Part shown: positions 10,732-21,423 of the stretch, piece after piece
How the letters are laid out: every line of letters begins with the position of its first letter
How positions within the stretch are numbered: position 1 is the stretch's first letter
Assembly (NCBI GenBank): GCA_030220185.1
Contig: JASPKZ010004955.1
Coordinates: forward strand, 620,001 to 684,000
Direction: 5' to 3'
Origin: Diploptera punctata
Lineage: Eukaryota; Arthropoda; Insecta; Blattodea; Blaberidae
DNA length: 64,000 bases
Made by a program: the position numbers and the translations under genes
The notes under the pieces: model-generated
Database searches by the model: none
Seen by the model: only the letters and a program-made list of their open reading frames with translations
What the model was told of the DNA's origin: nothing

Positions 10732-12229
10732 CAGGGTGTTTACTCCTTGCGCGTTTGAAGCCGTCCTATGTTCTTTGTTTACAAAACTGAACATTGCCGA
10801 GAGGTGGAGTTGTAATCAAACCATACACGCAGAATGTACAGGACAGATACAATACACAGTCTCGAAAGGTATCAGTCTCGTCTGAGGAGTGCCACTTGTG
10901 CTGTGTTGTAGTTACAATGGAACCTTACAGTAACGAAGAATATGCGGATATGCATTTCATGTACGGTAGGGTCAATGACAATGCACGGGAGGATGCACGC
11001 TTATAGCAACAAACATACCCTGATCGAAGACACCCCGAAAGTCTTACATTTACAAGGGTCTATCAGCGCCTGAGAGAAAATGGGGGTTTTGCACATGGCA
11101 GGGCAGTAGGTAGGCCTGCTCGCATTACGCCTGAGGTTGAGGATATGGTGTTGGAAGCAATATAGCTCTCTCCAGGAACCTCCACGAGAAGAATTGCCAC
11201 GCAAGTGCCTGTACTAAGCCACAGTAGTGTATGGAGAATTTTACAGCGCAATTTACTGTACCCTTACCACCTCCAACGAGTTGAATGTCTCAATGATGCG
11301 GACTTTGTTCCTAGAGTGATGTTTTGTCAGTGGATGCAACAACAACCCTCGTTTCGCATGTAACATTTTTATTTACAGAAGAAGCAGGATTCACACGCGA
11401 TGGTGTTTTAAATTATCATAATACACATTTTTGGTGTGAAATAAACCCACATGCTGTTCATGAGTCACCACATCAGCACCGTTTCTCACTGAATGTGTGG
11501 TTAGGGGTACTAGGTGATCATCTCATTGGGCCACACATTCTTCCATGAAAACTTAATGGACGGAGGTACCTTACGTTTCTGCGGGGTCATCTTCCAGGAT
11601 TGCTTGAGGATGTTCCCCTTCAACAACGTCGGAGTTTGTAGTACATGCATGATGGAGCTCCGGCACATTTTGCTGCTGCTGTGAGACGGCATCTAACGCG
11701 CAGATACGGCCAAAGACAGATAGGTCGAGACGGATCTGTACCTTGGCCTCCAAGATCATTGATCTAAATCCTTTGGATTTTTTGTGTCTGGGGTCACATC
11801 AAAAGCGAAGTGTACAGCACACCCGTTAACACGGTTGAAGAACTGGAGCAGAGAGTTGTACATCCTTGTCAAGAATTCAGATATGATCCATGGGTTTTCG
11901 AAAGAATTCGACATTCATTGCAGACACGAGCACAATATTGCATCCAGATGCAAGGAAGACATTTCGAACACCTCGTTTAATAGGTAACCAATAAGTGAAG
12001 TGAACTGTGAAATGTGAACTAAATGAGATGAAAAATTAATAGTAAAGTCTAAATTCAAATTAATATTTACTAACTAGGACGATGTTTACAATGAAGTCAG
12101 TAGCGGCTTGTAACCATACATTCTCGCATACGGCTCGTTTGCAGATCCATGTTTACTGGGACATTGTTGCTTCTATTATCGTGTACTTTCAACCATGTAA
12201 GTTTGCACCATCCTTTTTGATACACCCTG
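10732..12229 (+). mobile_element. Complete mariner/Tc-type element with TA duplication
   Basis: The left end starts CAGGGTGTTTACTCC and the right end is the inverse of CAGGGTGTATCAAAA. They are flanked by TA at 10730-10731 and 12230-12231. Length is about 1.5 kb, normal for the group. The terminal repeats share only the outer 8 to 9 bp, and the transposase inside is dead. Confidence 0.88.
10917..11980 (+). pseudogene. DUF4817/DDE-type transposase, multiple lesions
   Basis: Start ATG at 10917 gives EPYSNEEYADMHFMYGRVND, the DUF4817 helix-turn-helix family opening. TAG stops at about 11004 and 11163 interrupt it. The middle reads GRPARITPEVEDMVLEAI and HSSVWRILQRN, the second DNA-binding part. 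After a frameshift near 11330-11350 the catalytic domain resumes with FTEEAGFTRDG (first acidic residue Glu where Asp is usual), then NVWLGVLGDHLIGPHILP, HDGAPAHF (second Asp, about 11645) and DLNPLDF (third Asp, about 11762). The C-terminus RHFEHLV ends at 11980. At least four inactivating changes make this an old copy. It is the same superfamily as the transposase at 1-843 but a distinct lineage. Confidence 0.88.
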
Positions 12230-12252
12230 TATAAATAAAGCCTAATTGTAAT

Positions 12253-12590
12253 TTGTCCTCAGGGCAGAAACGTGCAGACACACCTTCTCACTCTTTCTTC
12301 CCCTCCACTTCTCGACAGCGTCAATCATATTCTCACATTAGAGTTGCACTTGCTCCCGTTTCCACTCACGACACTTTTGTCTACTGTCTTCCACCTGTCA
12401 GCACATCATTAAACCACCCCGTTCGCGCATATCGCGGGCAAATTATTTGGATATGCGTCTACATGAAACATGTCCAAGATACCAACATTTGTCTGTGCCA
12501 TCTATTGTCTTTTTGTGAAACTACAGTACTTGAATGCAAACACAGTGTTCGCCGACTCCCTGAAATATGTAATATATTCAAATATTAAAA
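12253..12590 (-). repeat. Unclassified interspersed repeat, copy 1
   Basis: The reverse complement of this segment matches 19928-20175 over GGAGTCGGCGA, AGTTTCACAAAAAGAC, GATATGCGCGAAC and GCTGACAGGTGG. A 111-codon open frame runs through it on the plus strand but has no recognisable motif and is not preserved in the other copy, so I treat it as chance. Confidence 0.7.
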
Positions 12591-12632
12591 AAAAATGTAT
12601 ATCAGATACCATTCACACTCGGACAATTACAG

Positions 12633-12830
12633 TTAAATTAACCCTTAAATTGGTAATGTATCCTATAAGTTACATTGATTTAGTTTATTTAACATTTTCA
12701 AGAAAGTAATGGAAAATGAATCAATACATATTATTATTTTAATTTGTGTCAAATTATATAACAATATGCGATAGATAATTTATTATGGACGATTCGTTTC
12801 TACTGCGGTCCGACACTGTTAAATTAGCTT
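12633..12830 (-). repeat. Old dispersed repeat, also at 40548-40695
   Basis: The reverse complement shares TTATAGGATACA, AATTTAAGGGTT and AATTTGACACAAAT with 40548-40695 in the same order. The segment is very AT-rich and diverged. Family unknown. Confidence 0.5.
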
Positions 12831-12866
12831 ACATCAGAAATTGAGTTTCTCCAATTTATATATATA

Positions 12867-13008
12867 AGTAAAGTGATCCCACAACAGGCCCGGAGGCCCT
12901 TGGGGTAGTAGGATGTTAAGGCTCCCACTTTTTCTAGACAATCGGCACTTCATGTCAGCCGGGTTGTCAGCCCTGCGTGACGGCCGCCTTTACCCCATAT
13001 ACCCCATA
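12867..13008 (-). mobile_element. SINE-B, 3' half
   Basis: From GTGATCCCACAACAGGCC to GACGGCCGCCTTTACCCC it matches the 3' half of the SINE-B copy at 30592-30893. The tRNA head is missing; the sequence runs instead into a (TA)n run at 13007-13032, consistent with 5' truncation. Confidence 0.88.
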
Positions 13009-13145
13009 TATATATATATATATATATATATATCCTTAAATCAGCAAAATCGGTTCACAAATTTTACTTCCTGAGGAATTCGCTTATATTACAAAGTTCC
13101 TGCTTGACGGACTTTTTGTGCTTCATTTATGAATAGAACAATAAT

Positions 13146-13698
13146 TACACGGGACATTCCATACGAAATCGGCAAAAGAATTGTGACAATTGAACTCACA
13201 TCTTTAAAATTTTACAATTTTTTTTTTACAGAGAAACTTTATGAACCGAATTTCAAGTATTCGCTTGGTGTAATTAAAGAATAATAGAGCCGTCAATTTA
13301 TCGTATTGTTTTAAATAGTCTCTTTTATAAAATAAATTTCTCGAAGTATAACTACTCCCTCAACTGAAAAAATAATCAAATTATAGATGATTTTATGCTC
13401 TATCGCCTGAAAGTTAGTACGTTAATATTTACGTTTTTCTGAAGGGCGTAAATGCAATTAATATGCAATTGACCTTTCTCACCAAAAAATTTATAAAATC
13501 AAAAGGTGTCACATTATTACCTGAACACCAGTTAATTGTTTGCAATTAGTATTAAAGTGGAGTTTTGAAAGGAAACTACAAAAAATAATAATTTTCCTTA
13601 AAATCTCCTGTGTGTAGACTGCCCGCATTATCTTTCGCGTGAGTGAAGATCGCTCGCTCGTACAAACAATGACGGAGCTACTTGGTAATAGTCCTTTG
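13146..13698 (+). repeat. Unclassified 550-bp interspersed repeat, copy 1
   Basis: It aligns along its length, inverted, with 57288-57852. It starts with CGGGACATTCCATACGAAAT and ends ACTTGGTAATAGTCCTTTG. Shared landmarks are ATAGATGATTTTATGCTC, TTTACGTTTTTCTGAAGGGC and GATCGCTCGCT. No terminal inverted repeat or coding frame is evident. Phrases such as GGGACAATCCATATCAAATC at 54811 suggest a related family. Confidence 0.85.
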
Positions 13699-14360
13699 AG
13701 AGGGGGGAGGGGGAGAGGGAGGGGGGAGGGGGAGATAGAGAGACAGAGAAAAGCAATTTGTTTAGTTCTTAGTTATGGAACCTATAACATTTTAGATCAT
13801 ATCGGATCCAGAATCTTTGTATCCATTAAGTCTTGTATGTTTCTGTTGTGTGTAGTAGGCCTATTGTGTTCCTGTGGAAGTTCATTACTTATTATATACA
13901 TATAGATATTACAATCTTTTACAGTTGCTTGAACATGGATTTCTCTTCCGGCCTATGTCAGAGACTGCCAGACTATAACATCTTTGAGAAACAAAGTAAA
14001 TAATTTTTATCAACACAAGTAACAATAACCGAAGCAAATTCATATACAAGAAGTGGATAAACAATAATCTGTCACCACCCACAATGAAGGCTGTTCCGAA
14101 AATACACAAAAATAATATTCCAATGCGACCAATATCGTTAATTGCATAAATGCACCCAACTACAAAATTTCTAAATTTATTGCCCAAAAAATAAAAGAAG
14201 ACGTTAGATAATGAAGATAATCAATTCACAATTAAAAATTCATACGATTTAGCAGAAAAAATACATAGGCCTAATATATAAATCAACAAAAACACAAAAA
14301 TAACGTCGTTTCATATAAAACAAATTGTACACCAACATCCCAATAAAGTAAACAATTTGT

Positions 14361-14677
14361 ATCCATCCATAGTAATTCTGTCCGAGGGCAGGTCCTTCAC
14401 TGCAATCATAGCATTTTCATGCTATGCTTGCAGCTTTAGTAGGGAATTGTAGGTGTGGTAGCTTCCCGTTGCTTTCCACACCGGTAAAGGATGATGATAA
14501 TGATGGCCATATGATTTCGGGGACCGTTTGGGCATTAAAGGTTTCCTGACATTTGTCTTACAGGTGAGGAATAACCCCGATGAAAACCTCACCCAGAAAA
14601 ACTGCCCCGACCGGGGATCGAACCCGGGCCCGTTGCGTGAAAAGGCAGCACGCTACCTAGAGACCACAACGGTGGAC
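14361..14677 (-). mobile_element. SINE-A, full-length copy inside PLE-2
   Basis: Minus-strand orientation. The tRNA-derived head (GTGGTCTCTAGGTAGCGTGC and B-box GGGTTCGATCCCCGG) is at the right, and the tail ending ATTACTATGGATGGAT is at the left. Reading frames through the antisense strand give peptides such as NCPDRGSNPGPL, a translation artefact of this SINE. Confidence 0.93.
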
Positions 14678-15006
14678 ACATTTGATATGAAACAAAAATT
14701 AATGGACAAAAAACTTGATAGTAATTACATAAACCAACTAAGTAATATAAAAAAAATAACAGAACAAAATTAATTCCAATTCAACAACGAACTCTTCATC
14801 CAAGAAGACAGAATTCCTAAGGGAAGCCCCACTTCTGGATTCCTAGCAGAAATCTTCTTGCAAGAGTTAGAAAATAAACACCTTAAAGAATTAGTTACTA
14901 AATTTAACATAAATTAATTATAAGATATGTAGACGAGCCTTAGTTATTTACGACAGTGAAAATGGGAATGAAAATGAAATCTCACAGGATTTAAATAATT
15001 TTTTTT

Positions 15007-15299
15007 ATCCCACTACAGGCCTCGGGATGCTCTTGGCGTAGTGGGAGGTTAAGGCTCCCACGTTTTCTAGACAATCGGCACTTCATGTCAGCCGGGTTGT
15101 CAGTCCTGCGTGATGGCCGACTTTACCCCCAGAACAAGTATCTGGTACTCATTTCCGTTAGAGGCTAAGTTGACCCCAGGACCATAGTGTCGCCAGAAGG
15201 ATTGGGTCAGTCTAAAAATCCTGATCCAACGGGACTCGAACCCTCGACCTTCCGGCTTGTAGCGCAGTGTCTTAACCATTACGCTACGGTGCGTCCCCA
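15007..15299 (-). mobile_element. SINE-B, full-length copy inside PLE-2
   Basis: Minus strand: head GGACGCACCGTAGCGTAATG with A-box and B-box GGGTTCGAGTCCCG, then the body through GACAACCCGGCTGACATGAA to the CTACGCC...GGGATAAAA tail. It splits the PLE reading frame between the regions at about 14990 and 15301. Confidence 0.93.
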
Positions 15300-15754
15300 A
15301 TTAAATAATAACAATATCGTCTTCACTGAAGAAACAGAAGTCAACAATAGTATAAACTATTTAGGCTTAACATTAACAAAAAACTTCACTAACAACAAAA
15401 TAGAAATTGGCATTTATCGAAAACCGACAAGCAACACACTGGCTATAAAGAATCCAAACATCCTTTTCAACATAAAATAATTACGTTCAAGAGTTTAATA
15501 AATAGGATATTAAAACTCCCTTTAAATCAGGCAGTTATAATAAAGAATTAAATTATATTGAACACATGGCAAAACGTTAATGGCTACAATAAACAAATAA
15601 TAAATAAAATCCTAAATAAACAAAAAAAGAAAAAATAACATTCCAACATAACCAAACTTGAGAATGAATCCAACGAAAATAATAAGAAATGGATACTCTC
15701 TCATAAACAGGTAAAGAAACGCATTAAAAAAGCTTGAGGAGAATATAATTGAGC

Positions 15755-17056
15755 GATTCCATGAAAATGTCATACCGCGGTGAAAATTTTGAAACTTACG
15801 CAGGGATAATTTTGTTGATGTAATATATATCTGTAAATATCAAATTTTATAATTCTATAAGAAAATGTTTCAAATGTGCATTATTTTAATCTAATAATAG
15901 CGGTATAACTTGTCATATTCCAAACCTGAAAAAATACGCAAAATTTTACCAATTTCTTGTTTAATGATTTGGTCGTATGAATTCGTTTTATTTCACAATT
16001 TTTTTAAAACCATGATTTGGTCCTCCTTGGTCGTAAATGAAACAATATTAATTGGATTCTAATATTCTATATACCTTAAATGTGTCCTATAGTTGTTAAC
16101 TGTAAGTTATGGTCAGTCAGTCACAGAAAACGGATAAAAATTACTGTACACAACATAATAATTGATGGATTAAAATTTCCTCTTGCATTGTACGTTATCG
16201 GCACACAACTGACAAAAAAGTATTGATGACATTTTCTTGTAAAGTCATTATTTTTCCTGCTGGAGTCCCGTGACTGACTGACTGACTGACTGACTGACTT
16301 TTTGTCCCCTTTTATATTGCTAATACGCATGACACAGTCAGTTGCTTGCTGGATTCCGCTGTGTATTAACATAAACATGGTTTAGGAAATCTGGTAGACT
16401 GTTCGGCTCAGCTGTTTCAAAATAATTACTGGCCCGTCTTATGTGACAATTTGAGCTAAAAGGCAGTCAGCGGAAGGATTTAAATGTAGAGTAATTCCAT
16501 GAAATTGTCATACCTATGTGAAAATTTTGAAATTGGCGCAGGAGTAATTTTTCGATGAGATATACTTTTTTACAGATGAAATTTTCTGATTCTAGAAGTT
16601 AATGTTTGAAATACAGATTATTTTGATTCTAAAATTAATAGCAGGACATGACATATTCCGAAACCTGAAAACACATGCAAAATTAAACGAAATTTTGTTT
16701 TACGATTTCACTGTATAAATTTGTTTTGTTTCACTGACGCTTTTGTTATACCATATTTCGGTCCTTCCTGATCGTAAATGTAATACTAATAATTGTATTA
16801 TAATATTCTAGATAATTAAAATGCGCCCTATAATTATTAAGGGTAAGCTATAGTCACATAAAACATAAAAAAATTATTGTATAAAGTACGATAATTGATG
16901 GATTCAAATTTCCTCTGGGATTCTACGTTATCGGTGCATAACTAACAAGAAAGTATTAACGACATTGTCTTGTAAAGTAATTACGTTTCCCACTAGAATC
17001 CCGTGACTGACTTTTTTTTATTTATATTGCTACTACGCACGGTGCACTCAGTTGCT
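15755..17056. repeat. Tandem duplication of about 730 bp within the DNA element
   Basis: 15755-16480 and 16492-17056 align along their lengths: GATTCCATGAAAATGTCATA against AATTCCATGAAATTGTCATA, then GTCCTCCTTGGTCGTAAATG against GTCCTTCCTGATCGTAAATG, then CCGTGACTGACT in both. The left copy starts at the terminal repeat, so the second copy contains a degenerate internal version of that terminus. Divergence is moderate. Confidence 0.8.
16099..16299. repeat. GACT/GTCA tetranucleotide runs
   Basis: GTCAGTCAGTCAC near 16111-16124 and (TGAC)n near 16270-16298. Matching inverse-orientation runs lie near the opposite end (18755-18787 and 18956-18968). Such mirrored subterminal motifs could be protein-binding sites, but that is inference. 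Confidence 0.7.
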
Positions 17057-17189
17057 TGCTACACAGATTTTTAGAAAAGCGATTTCAACATCTTGCAGCT
17101 ATTCCGTCAACTCATGGAGTTCACCATGTGAAAGTGTTGAAGCCGTATGTTATAGAATGTGCACAAATTTCAAATGAACAATCAGTGCA

Positions 17190-17395
17190 AAAAATTCACA
17201 AGTTTCGTGTGTTAAAGAAAATTATATTTTTATTAATGGCATTTAAATAATTCCTCATTATGCGATTCTTCAATGTGTATGTTATTGTGCTGTACCGCAA
17301 TTGAAAAATTCACAAGTATCGTGTCTGAAAGAAAATTATATTTTTATTAGTGTCATTTAAATAATTCCTCATTATGCGATTCTGCAATATGTCAT
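17190..17395. repeat. Tandem duplication, about 115-bp period
   Basis: The two units share AAAATTCACAAGT, AAAGAAAATTATATTTTTAT and CATTTAAATAATTCCTCATT, followed by TGCGATTCT. They lie within the 3.24-kb DNA element. Confidence 0.8.
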
Positions 17396-18343
17396 TAGAG
17401 GATTGTGTACAGGAATTAAAAGCAAGTGTGCAGATCTTACCTGTTAAATGTGTGTGTGGGAGTCTTTGAACTTCAAAGGTTCTCGCATTAGTTTGACCTT
17501 TGACATGCCGTGTGTGTCGTATTATCGGGAATCCACAGTGCGATGTTGCCAGTTCCATTATTGTGCTAGCATTCACTTTGTGAAACAGAGCCATTAACTT
17601 TCATTGCAACAGCAGTTTTAAATCATATGAAGTTACTTGTATAAAAAATACAATTGGCGTGGCGTATATGTGATTAAGTATGTATAACCGGTAGTGTAAA
17701 AGAAAATTATTATTGGGTGCAGCGTTATTGGAAACCAAGAAGAGTGAAAATACGTATGACAACGCTGTACTATGTACGCCAGCTGGGAACAGTCAGTTAT
17801 AAAGTTCGATTTCGCGCATTGTAAGAGATTTCTTTCAATTGTTTAGTTTAAAAATATAACTCATGTCAGCAATATAATTTGTAATCAGTTGCTTTGAAAT
17901 AATTATAACAGAATTTTCCACATTTAAATAAAAATTTTAATAATTCGTATACTGTACTTTTTCGATAATTTTTTCTTTAAAGTTGAGACGCGTAAAAGTT
18001 AATTTTAGTGTTCTGGAACGAACACTGTAAATTCCATATCGGCATTTTTATTTATTTCAATGGTTCAATCTATTAACAGCATCAGATAAATTTTAATAAG
18101 TTAATATGGATTTAATAAAATTATACTCATATTAGGCATGTTTAACTATAGAGGTCCTTTGTTGATAATAAGTTAATATTTTCTTTATTTTGTGAAATTT
18201 AAAATGATACTTGGTAACCAAGTTAAATAAATTACACTATTTATTTAATCTTTTTACAGAATATCAAATTGTACATTTCCTATACATGATAAAAGGAGTG
18301 AAGTTCTTTATTCATCTCCATATTATCCCTTTTTATCTATTAT

Positions 18344-18667
18344 CCATCCATAGTAATTCTGCCCGAGGGCAGGTCTTTCACTGCAATCATAGCATTTTCC
18401 TGCTATGCTTGCAGCTTTACTCGGGAACTGTAGATGTGGTAGCTTCTCGTTGCTTTCCACACCGGTGAAGAATGATGATGATAAGGATGATGATGGTCTT
18501 ATGGTTTCGGGGACCGTTTGGGCCATAAAGTTTTCCTGACATTTGTCTTACAGGCGAGGAAAAACCCAGATAAAAACCTCACCCAGAAAAACTGTCCCGA
18601 CCGGGGATCAAACCCGGGCCCGCTGTGTGACAAGGTAGCACGCTACCTCGAGACCACAGCGGTGGAC
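18344..18667 (-). mobile_element. SINE-A, full length, 11-bp target duplication
   Basis: Minus strand. The flanking direct repeat TTATCTATTAT at 18333-18343 and 18668-18678 is perfect and marks a recent LINE-mediated insertion. The tRNA-derived head is at the right (GTGGTCTCGAGGTAGCGTGC). Confidence 0.95.
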
Positions 18668-18989
18668 TTATCTATTATAATTTCATATTATTTCGTAATA
18701 TTTGTATAATATTTGCAGCTCCACAATATTAAAGTCTTAATAAAATTCAGATATGTCAGTCAATCAAGAATGTAGTCAGTCAGTCACACATACTTTGATA
18801 GATAATAAATAGCATTGTTTTTCTTCAAAAGTTGTATATTTAAGTACAGTCTTAAACACACACTATTCCTCTATCATATCACGTAAATAACACCGCTAAT
18901 TTCAATCAAATGTAATATTTATGCAACCATTTTGCTGCAAAAGTGTATTGTAAATGCCAGTCAGTCACATATGGAATTGCTCAATTATA

Positions 18990-19467
18990 GCGTAGAGAAC
19001 AGGTAATAAATTACACAATTTAATCAATAATAATATCGAAGAAAAAAATGATTTCAAAGGCGTATACAAATTATCATGTACAGGCTGTAATAAATTGTAC
19101 ATTGGAAAAACTAACAGAAGCTTTAACGTTAGATTTAAAGAACATTTTAAAGATTTTGTATATGATGGAAGAAAATAAACTTACGCAAAACATATAATTC
19201 AAGCAGGACACCATATGCATAACATCAATAACGCCCTCACAATATTACATAAAAAACATACCAATGAGGATAAATATACTGGAGGAAATTGTAATTCTAA
19301 GAGAAGTCAATAACAACCTGATTCTGAATGAGAACATACCCAGCTCACACAATACTCTATACAAAATATTCACAACTAAGTCAGTGCTTCAACAAGGGTC
19401 AACAAATACAGACCTAATTCGTTCGGCTGATGATGGGACTAATCCCGAAAGGCCTACATTGTGTTAA
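18990..19467 (+). pseudogene. PLE-2 GIY-YIG endonuclease domain
   Basis: RTGNKLHNLINNNIEE (about 18998) leads into GVYKLSCTGCNKLYIGKT (about 19056-19110) with the CxxC pair and YIG core, then RSFNVRFKEHFKDFVYDGRK with the expected Arg and Glu-His. A TAA at about 19177 and a frameshift near 19255 break it. The last section (19264-19467) reads ILEEIVILREVNNNLILNEN and ends DLIRSADDGTNPERPTLC, the typical PLE C-terminal tail. By homology this is the nuclease used for target priming. It is the 3' end of PLE-2, displaced by the 3.24-kb insertion. Confidence 0.87.
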
Positions 19468-19470
19468 AAC

Positions 19471-19927
19471 ATCTTAAGTTGAGGAGACGAACCTACAAGG
19501 TGACGGTTTTATAGTTTTTATTCGTATATTCTATTATTGTAACTAATTAACTAATGGAAATAATTGGAATCAATTTCTCTGCCTTCTTCTGGAGCATATG
19601 TTTCTGTAATAGTCATATTCCTTCTGGTACTTTCAATCGTACAATTAATATTCTATAATTTATAAACCCATAATTCTTTATTCGATTTTCCATTTTTTAT
19701 CTATAAGAATTGCTATTCCACTATTATGAATATATCATTAATGTATGTTGTCTCTGTGTTTCTTCTTTGTTTCAATCTATTAGCATCTGGTTGTATAATG
19801 TATAGAAGGACACTTTCAGTAAGAATAAAATAATCAGCAGAATGTAATTAATGAAAATAGTTTCAGGAAAGGGGTTCTTGTATAGATGCTGTTTTACATT
19901 ACAAATGATCATAGGGAAACGGCGAGA
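19471..19927. other. Intergenic, nothing recognised
   Basis: AT-rich sequence 3' of PLE-2 with no visible gene. Confidence 0.5.
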
Positions 19928-20175
19928 ATTACATATTTGATGGAGTCGGCGAGAACTGTGTGTGCGTTCAGGTAGTTTCACAAAAAGACGACAGGTGGCA
20001 CAGACAATTGTTGGTATGTTGGATATATTTCATGTAGATGTATAGCCAAATATTTTGTCCGTGATATGCGCGAACAGGGTGGTTTTAGTAACGTTTAAGG
20101 TCAGCTGACAGGTGGGAGATAATACAGGGAAGTACCGTGAGTGGGGACTGGCACGAATGGCGAAGGAATGAAAGA
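19928..20175 (+). repeat. Unclassified interspersed repeat, copy 2
   Basis: It matches the reverse complement of 12253-12590 (GGAGTCGGCGAGAACTGTG, TAGTTTCACAAAAAGACGAC, GTGATATGCGCGAACAGGG). It lies in opposite orientation to copy 1. Confidence 0.7.
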
Positions 20176-21415
20176 GGGGCATGGAACATTGTGCGAAAAA
20201 AAATGTGTGTGTGTGTCATATCTTGACTGGTCATGCCAATTTAGACCCCGGGCAGCGTGGGGCATGTAAAAGTACATATGGGGTGAGAGGTTAAACTACG
20301 GTGCTGTAGTTTTTTATTTGAATTTATGTAGAAGGTCATGTCGCATAGAATCTCATTTAATAAATTTAAGCGAGTTTTTGAACACATAATCACACGAAGG
20401 ACCTCTCCGAATGAGTGATCAGCTCCTTCGAGACAACACAACATTATACATATTAAAGTAATGAGTATGATGAATTGATCTACAAAATGAAATTCCAACG
20501 CAACATTTTCTTGATGATTTAAGGAATAAAAAATAGTCAGATTGATAGGCACATGGATTTGAATCGGATACCTTTCGAATACTAGTTTCTAAAACGCTCG
20601 GTGATATTCGAATTATCAGTTATTAAAAGTTTTCATTTTTTTTATATTCATAATCCAGTTTCAAAAATTATATAAAGAGTTAATTGCAGAAATTAAGTCT
20701 AAATCACCATTTTTTTTTAATTTTTATAATTTATTGTTGTGCATAGGAAAGTTGGTTCGGGACAAAAGTGACATAAGGAGACTGGCAGCAGTAGAAATGT
20801 AATTATCGAGGAGATTTCTACAGATATATGGACAGCAAGGAAGCAAACTAAATGTACTGGATGGAATTGAAGAAATTGGATTATTGATTTTTAAACTCAA
20901 TCGTAGATAAAATTCTTTTTTGGGCACATACTCCATCACAATAATTTCCTTGAAACAACTTTTAAAATAACTTTTGGAGGAGTATTTAGACAAGAACAAA
21001 GAAGACATTTGGAAGATGTAACAGAAAATATAGGATGCCAGGACTCTCAAGAATTATGTGACATAGTTGAAAGAAGAGAATAATGGTTTAAGTGATATGA
21101 CATAGCCTTTAGGAGATGATGAAAAACAATAAAAAAATTCAAAGAACTGCAGTTGTGGTTTGGCTTGTTTCTTGAAAAAAATATATATATACCGTGACTC
21201 GAGTAAAATCAATATTAGTACAGTTAACTGTCATTAAAAATGTCACCGTCGGTTTCATGAAATTATATGGTTGAAAGCAACAAATGTTAATGCTGTATAC
21301 ACATACACGCCTATTTTTCTACTGTATCTCTTAATAGTAAAGGAGTAGTTGTATCTTTCCTTCTTGTGGTAGCTTTTGAAGGTAGTCTTGGGTTCGATGT
21401 TGGATTGCCTCGGCT
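20176..21415. other. Intergenic, no gene recognised
   Basis: A (TG)n run at 20203-20216 and a T-run at 20711-20718. The segment 20730-21080 keeps fairly long open frames on both strands without any motif I recognise; it could be a very old coding remnant or chance. Confidence 0.45.
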
Positions 21416-21423
21416 ATTATGAC

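Larger units (their letters stand above)
13990..15620 (+). pseudogene. PLE-2 reverse transcriptase, split and decayed
   Basis: Penelope reverse transcriptases copy element RNA at the nicked target. Segments seen: MKAVPKIHKNNIPMRPI (about 14082-14135), the finger motif PKIHK..N.P.RPI; INKNTKITSFHIKQ up to the SINE-A junction near 14360; after it MKQKLMDKKLDSNYINQLSN, then RIPKGSPTSGFLAEIFLQEL (about 14810-14870), the PxGSPxSxxLAE block; then the remains of a RYVDE-like region near 14925. After SINE-B comes INYLGLTLTKNF...EIGIYRKPTSNT (15350-15440), the thumb-side IYRKPT motif. Stops at 14150, 14770 and 14918 and the two SINEs inactivate it. The block order and motifs make the family assignment firm. 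Confidence 0.82.
15748..18985. mobile_element. Unclassified 3.24-kb DNA element with TATA target duplication
   Basis: It lies between two parts of PLE-2. The ends form an inverted repeat, ATTGAGCGATTCCAT on the left against ATTGAGCAATTCCAT on the right, flanked by TATA at 15744-15747 and 18986-18989. Deleting the element and one TATA restores the PLE text seen uninterrupted in PLE-1 (INIAYKTGNKL region), apart from one stop codon. Inside are two tandem copies of a block of about 700 bp, several GACT/GTCA tetranucleotide runs near the ends, a 115-bp tandem duplication and a SINE-A copy. No transposase was recognised, so it is probably non-autonomous. Confidence 0.82.
13945..19470 (+). mobile_element. 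Penelope-like element PLE-2, nested by three insertions
   Basis: Reverse transcriptase and GIY-YIG segments occur in the correct order on the plus strand. They are interrupted by SINE-A (14361-14677), SINE-B (15007-15299) and a 3.24-kb DNA element (15748-18985). Removing the insertions gives an element whose pieces follow PLE order. Every coding segment carries stops or frameshifts. Confidence 0.85.

Noticed and set aside
12253..12588. 111-codon open frame
   Set aside because: Not preserved in the second copy of the same repeat at 19928-20175 and has no motif.
14528..14773. Peptide with NCPDRGSNPGPL, commonly annotated as a hypothetical insect protein
   Set aside because: It is the antisense of the SINE-A tRNA head, also seen at 18518.
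20724..21050. 108-codon minus-strand frame
   Set aside because: No motif, no start context, AT-rich; the opposite strand is equally open.
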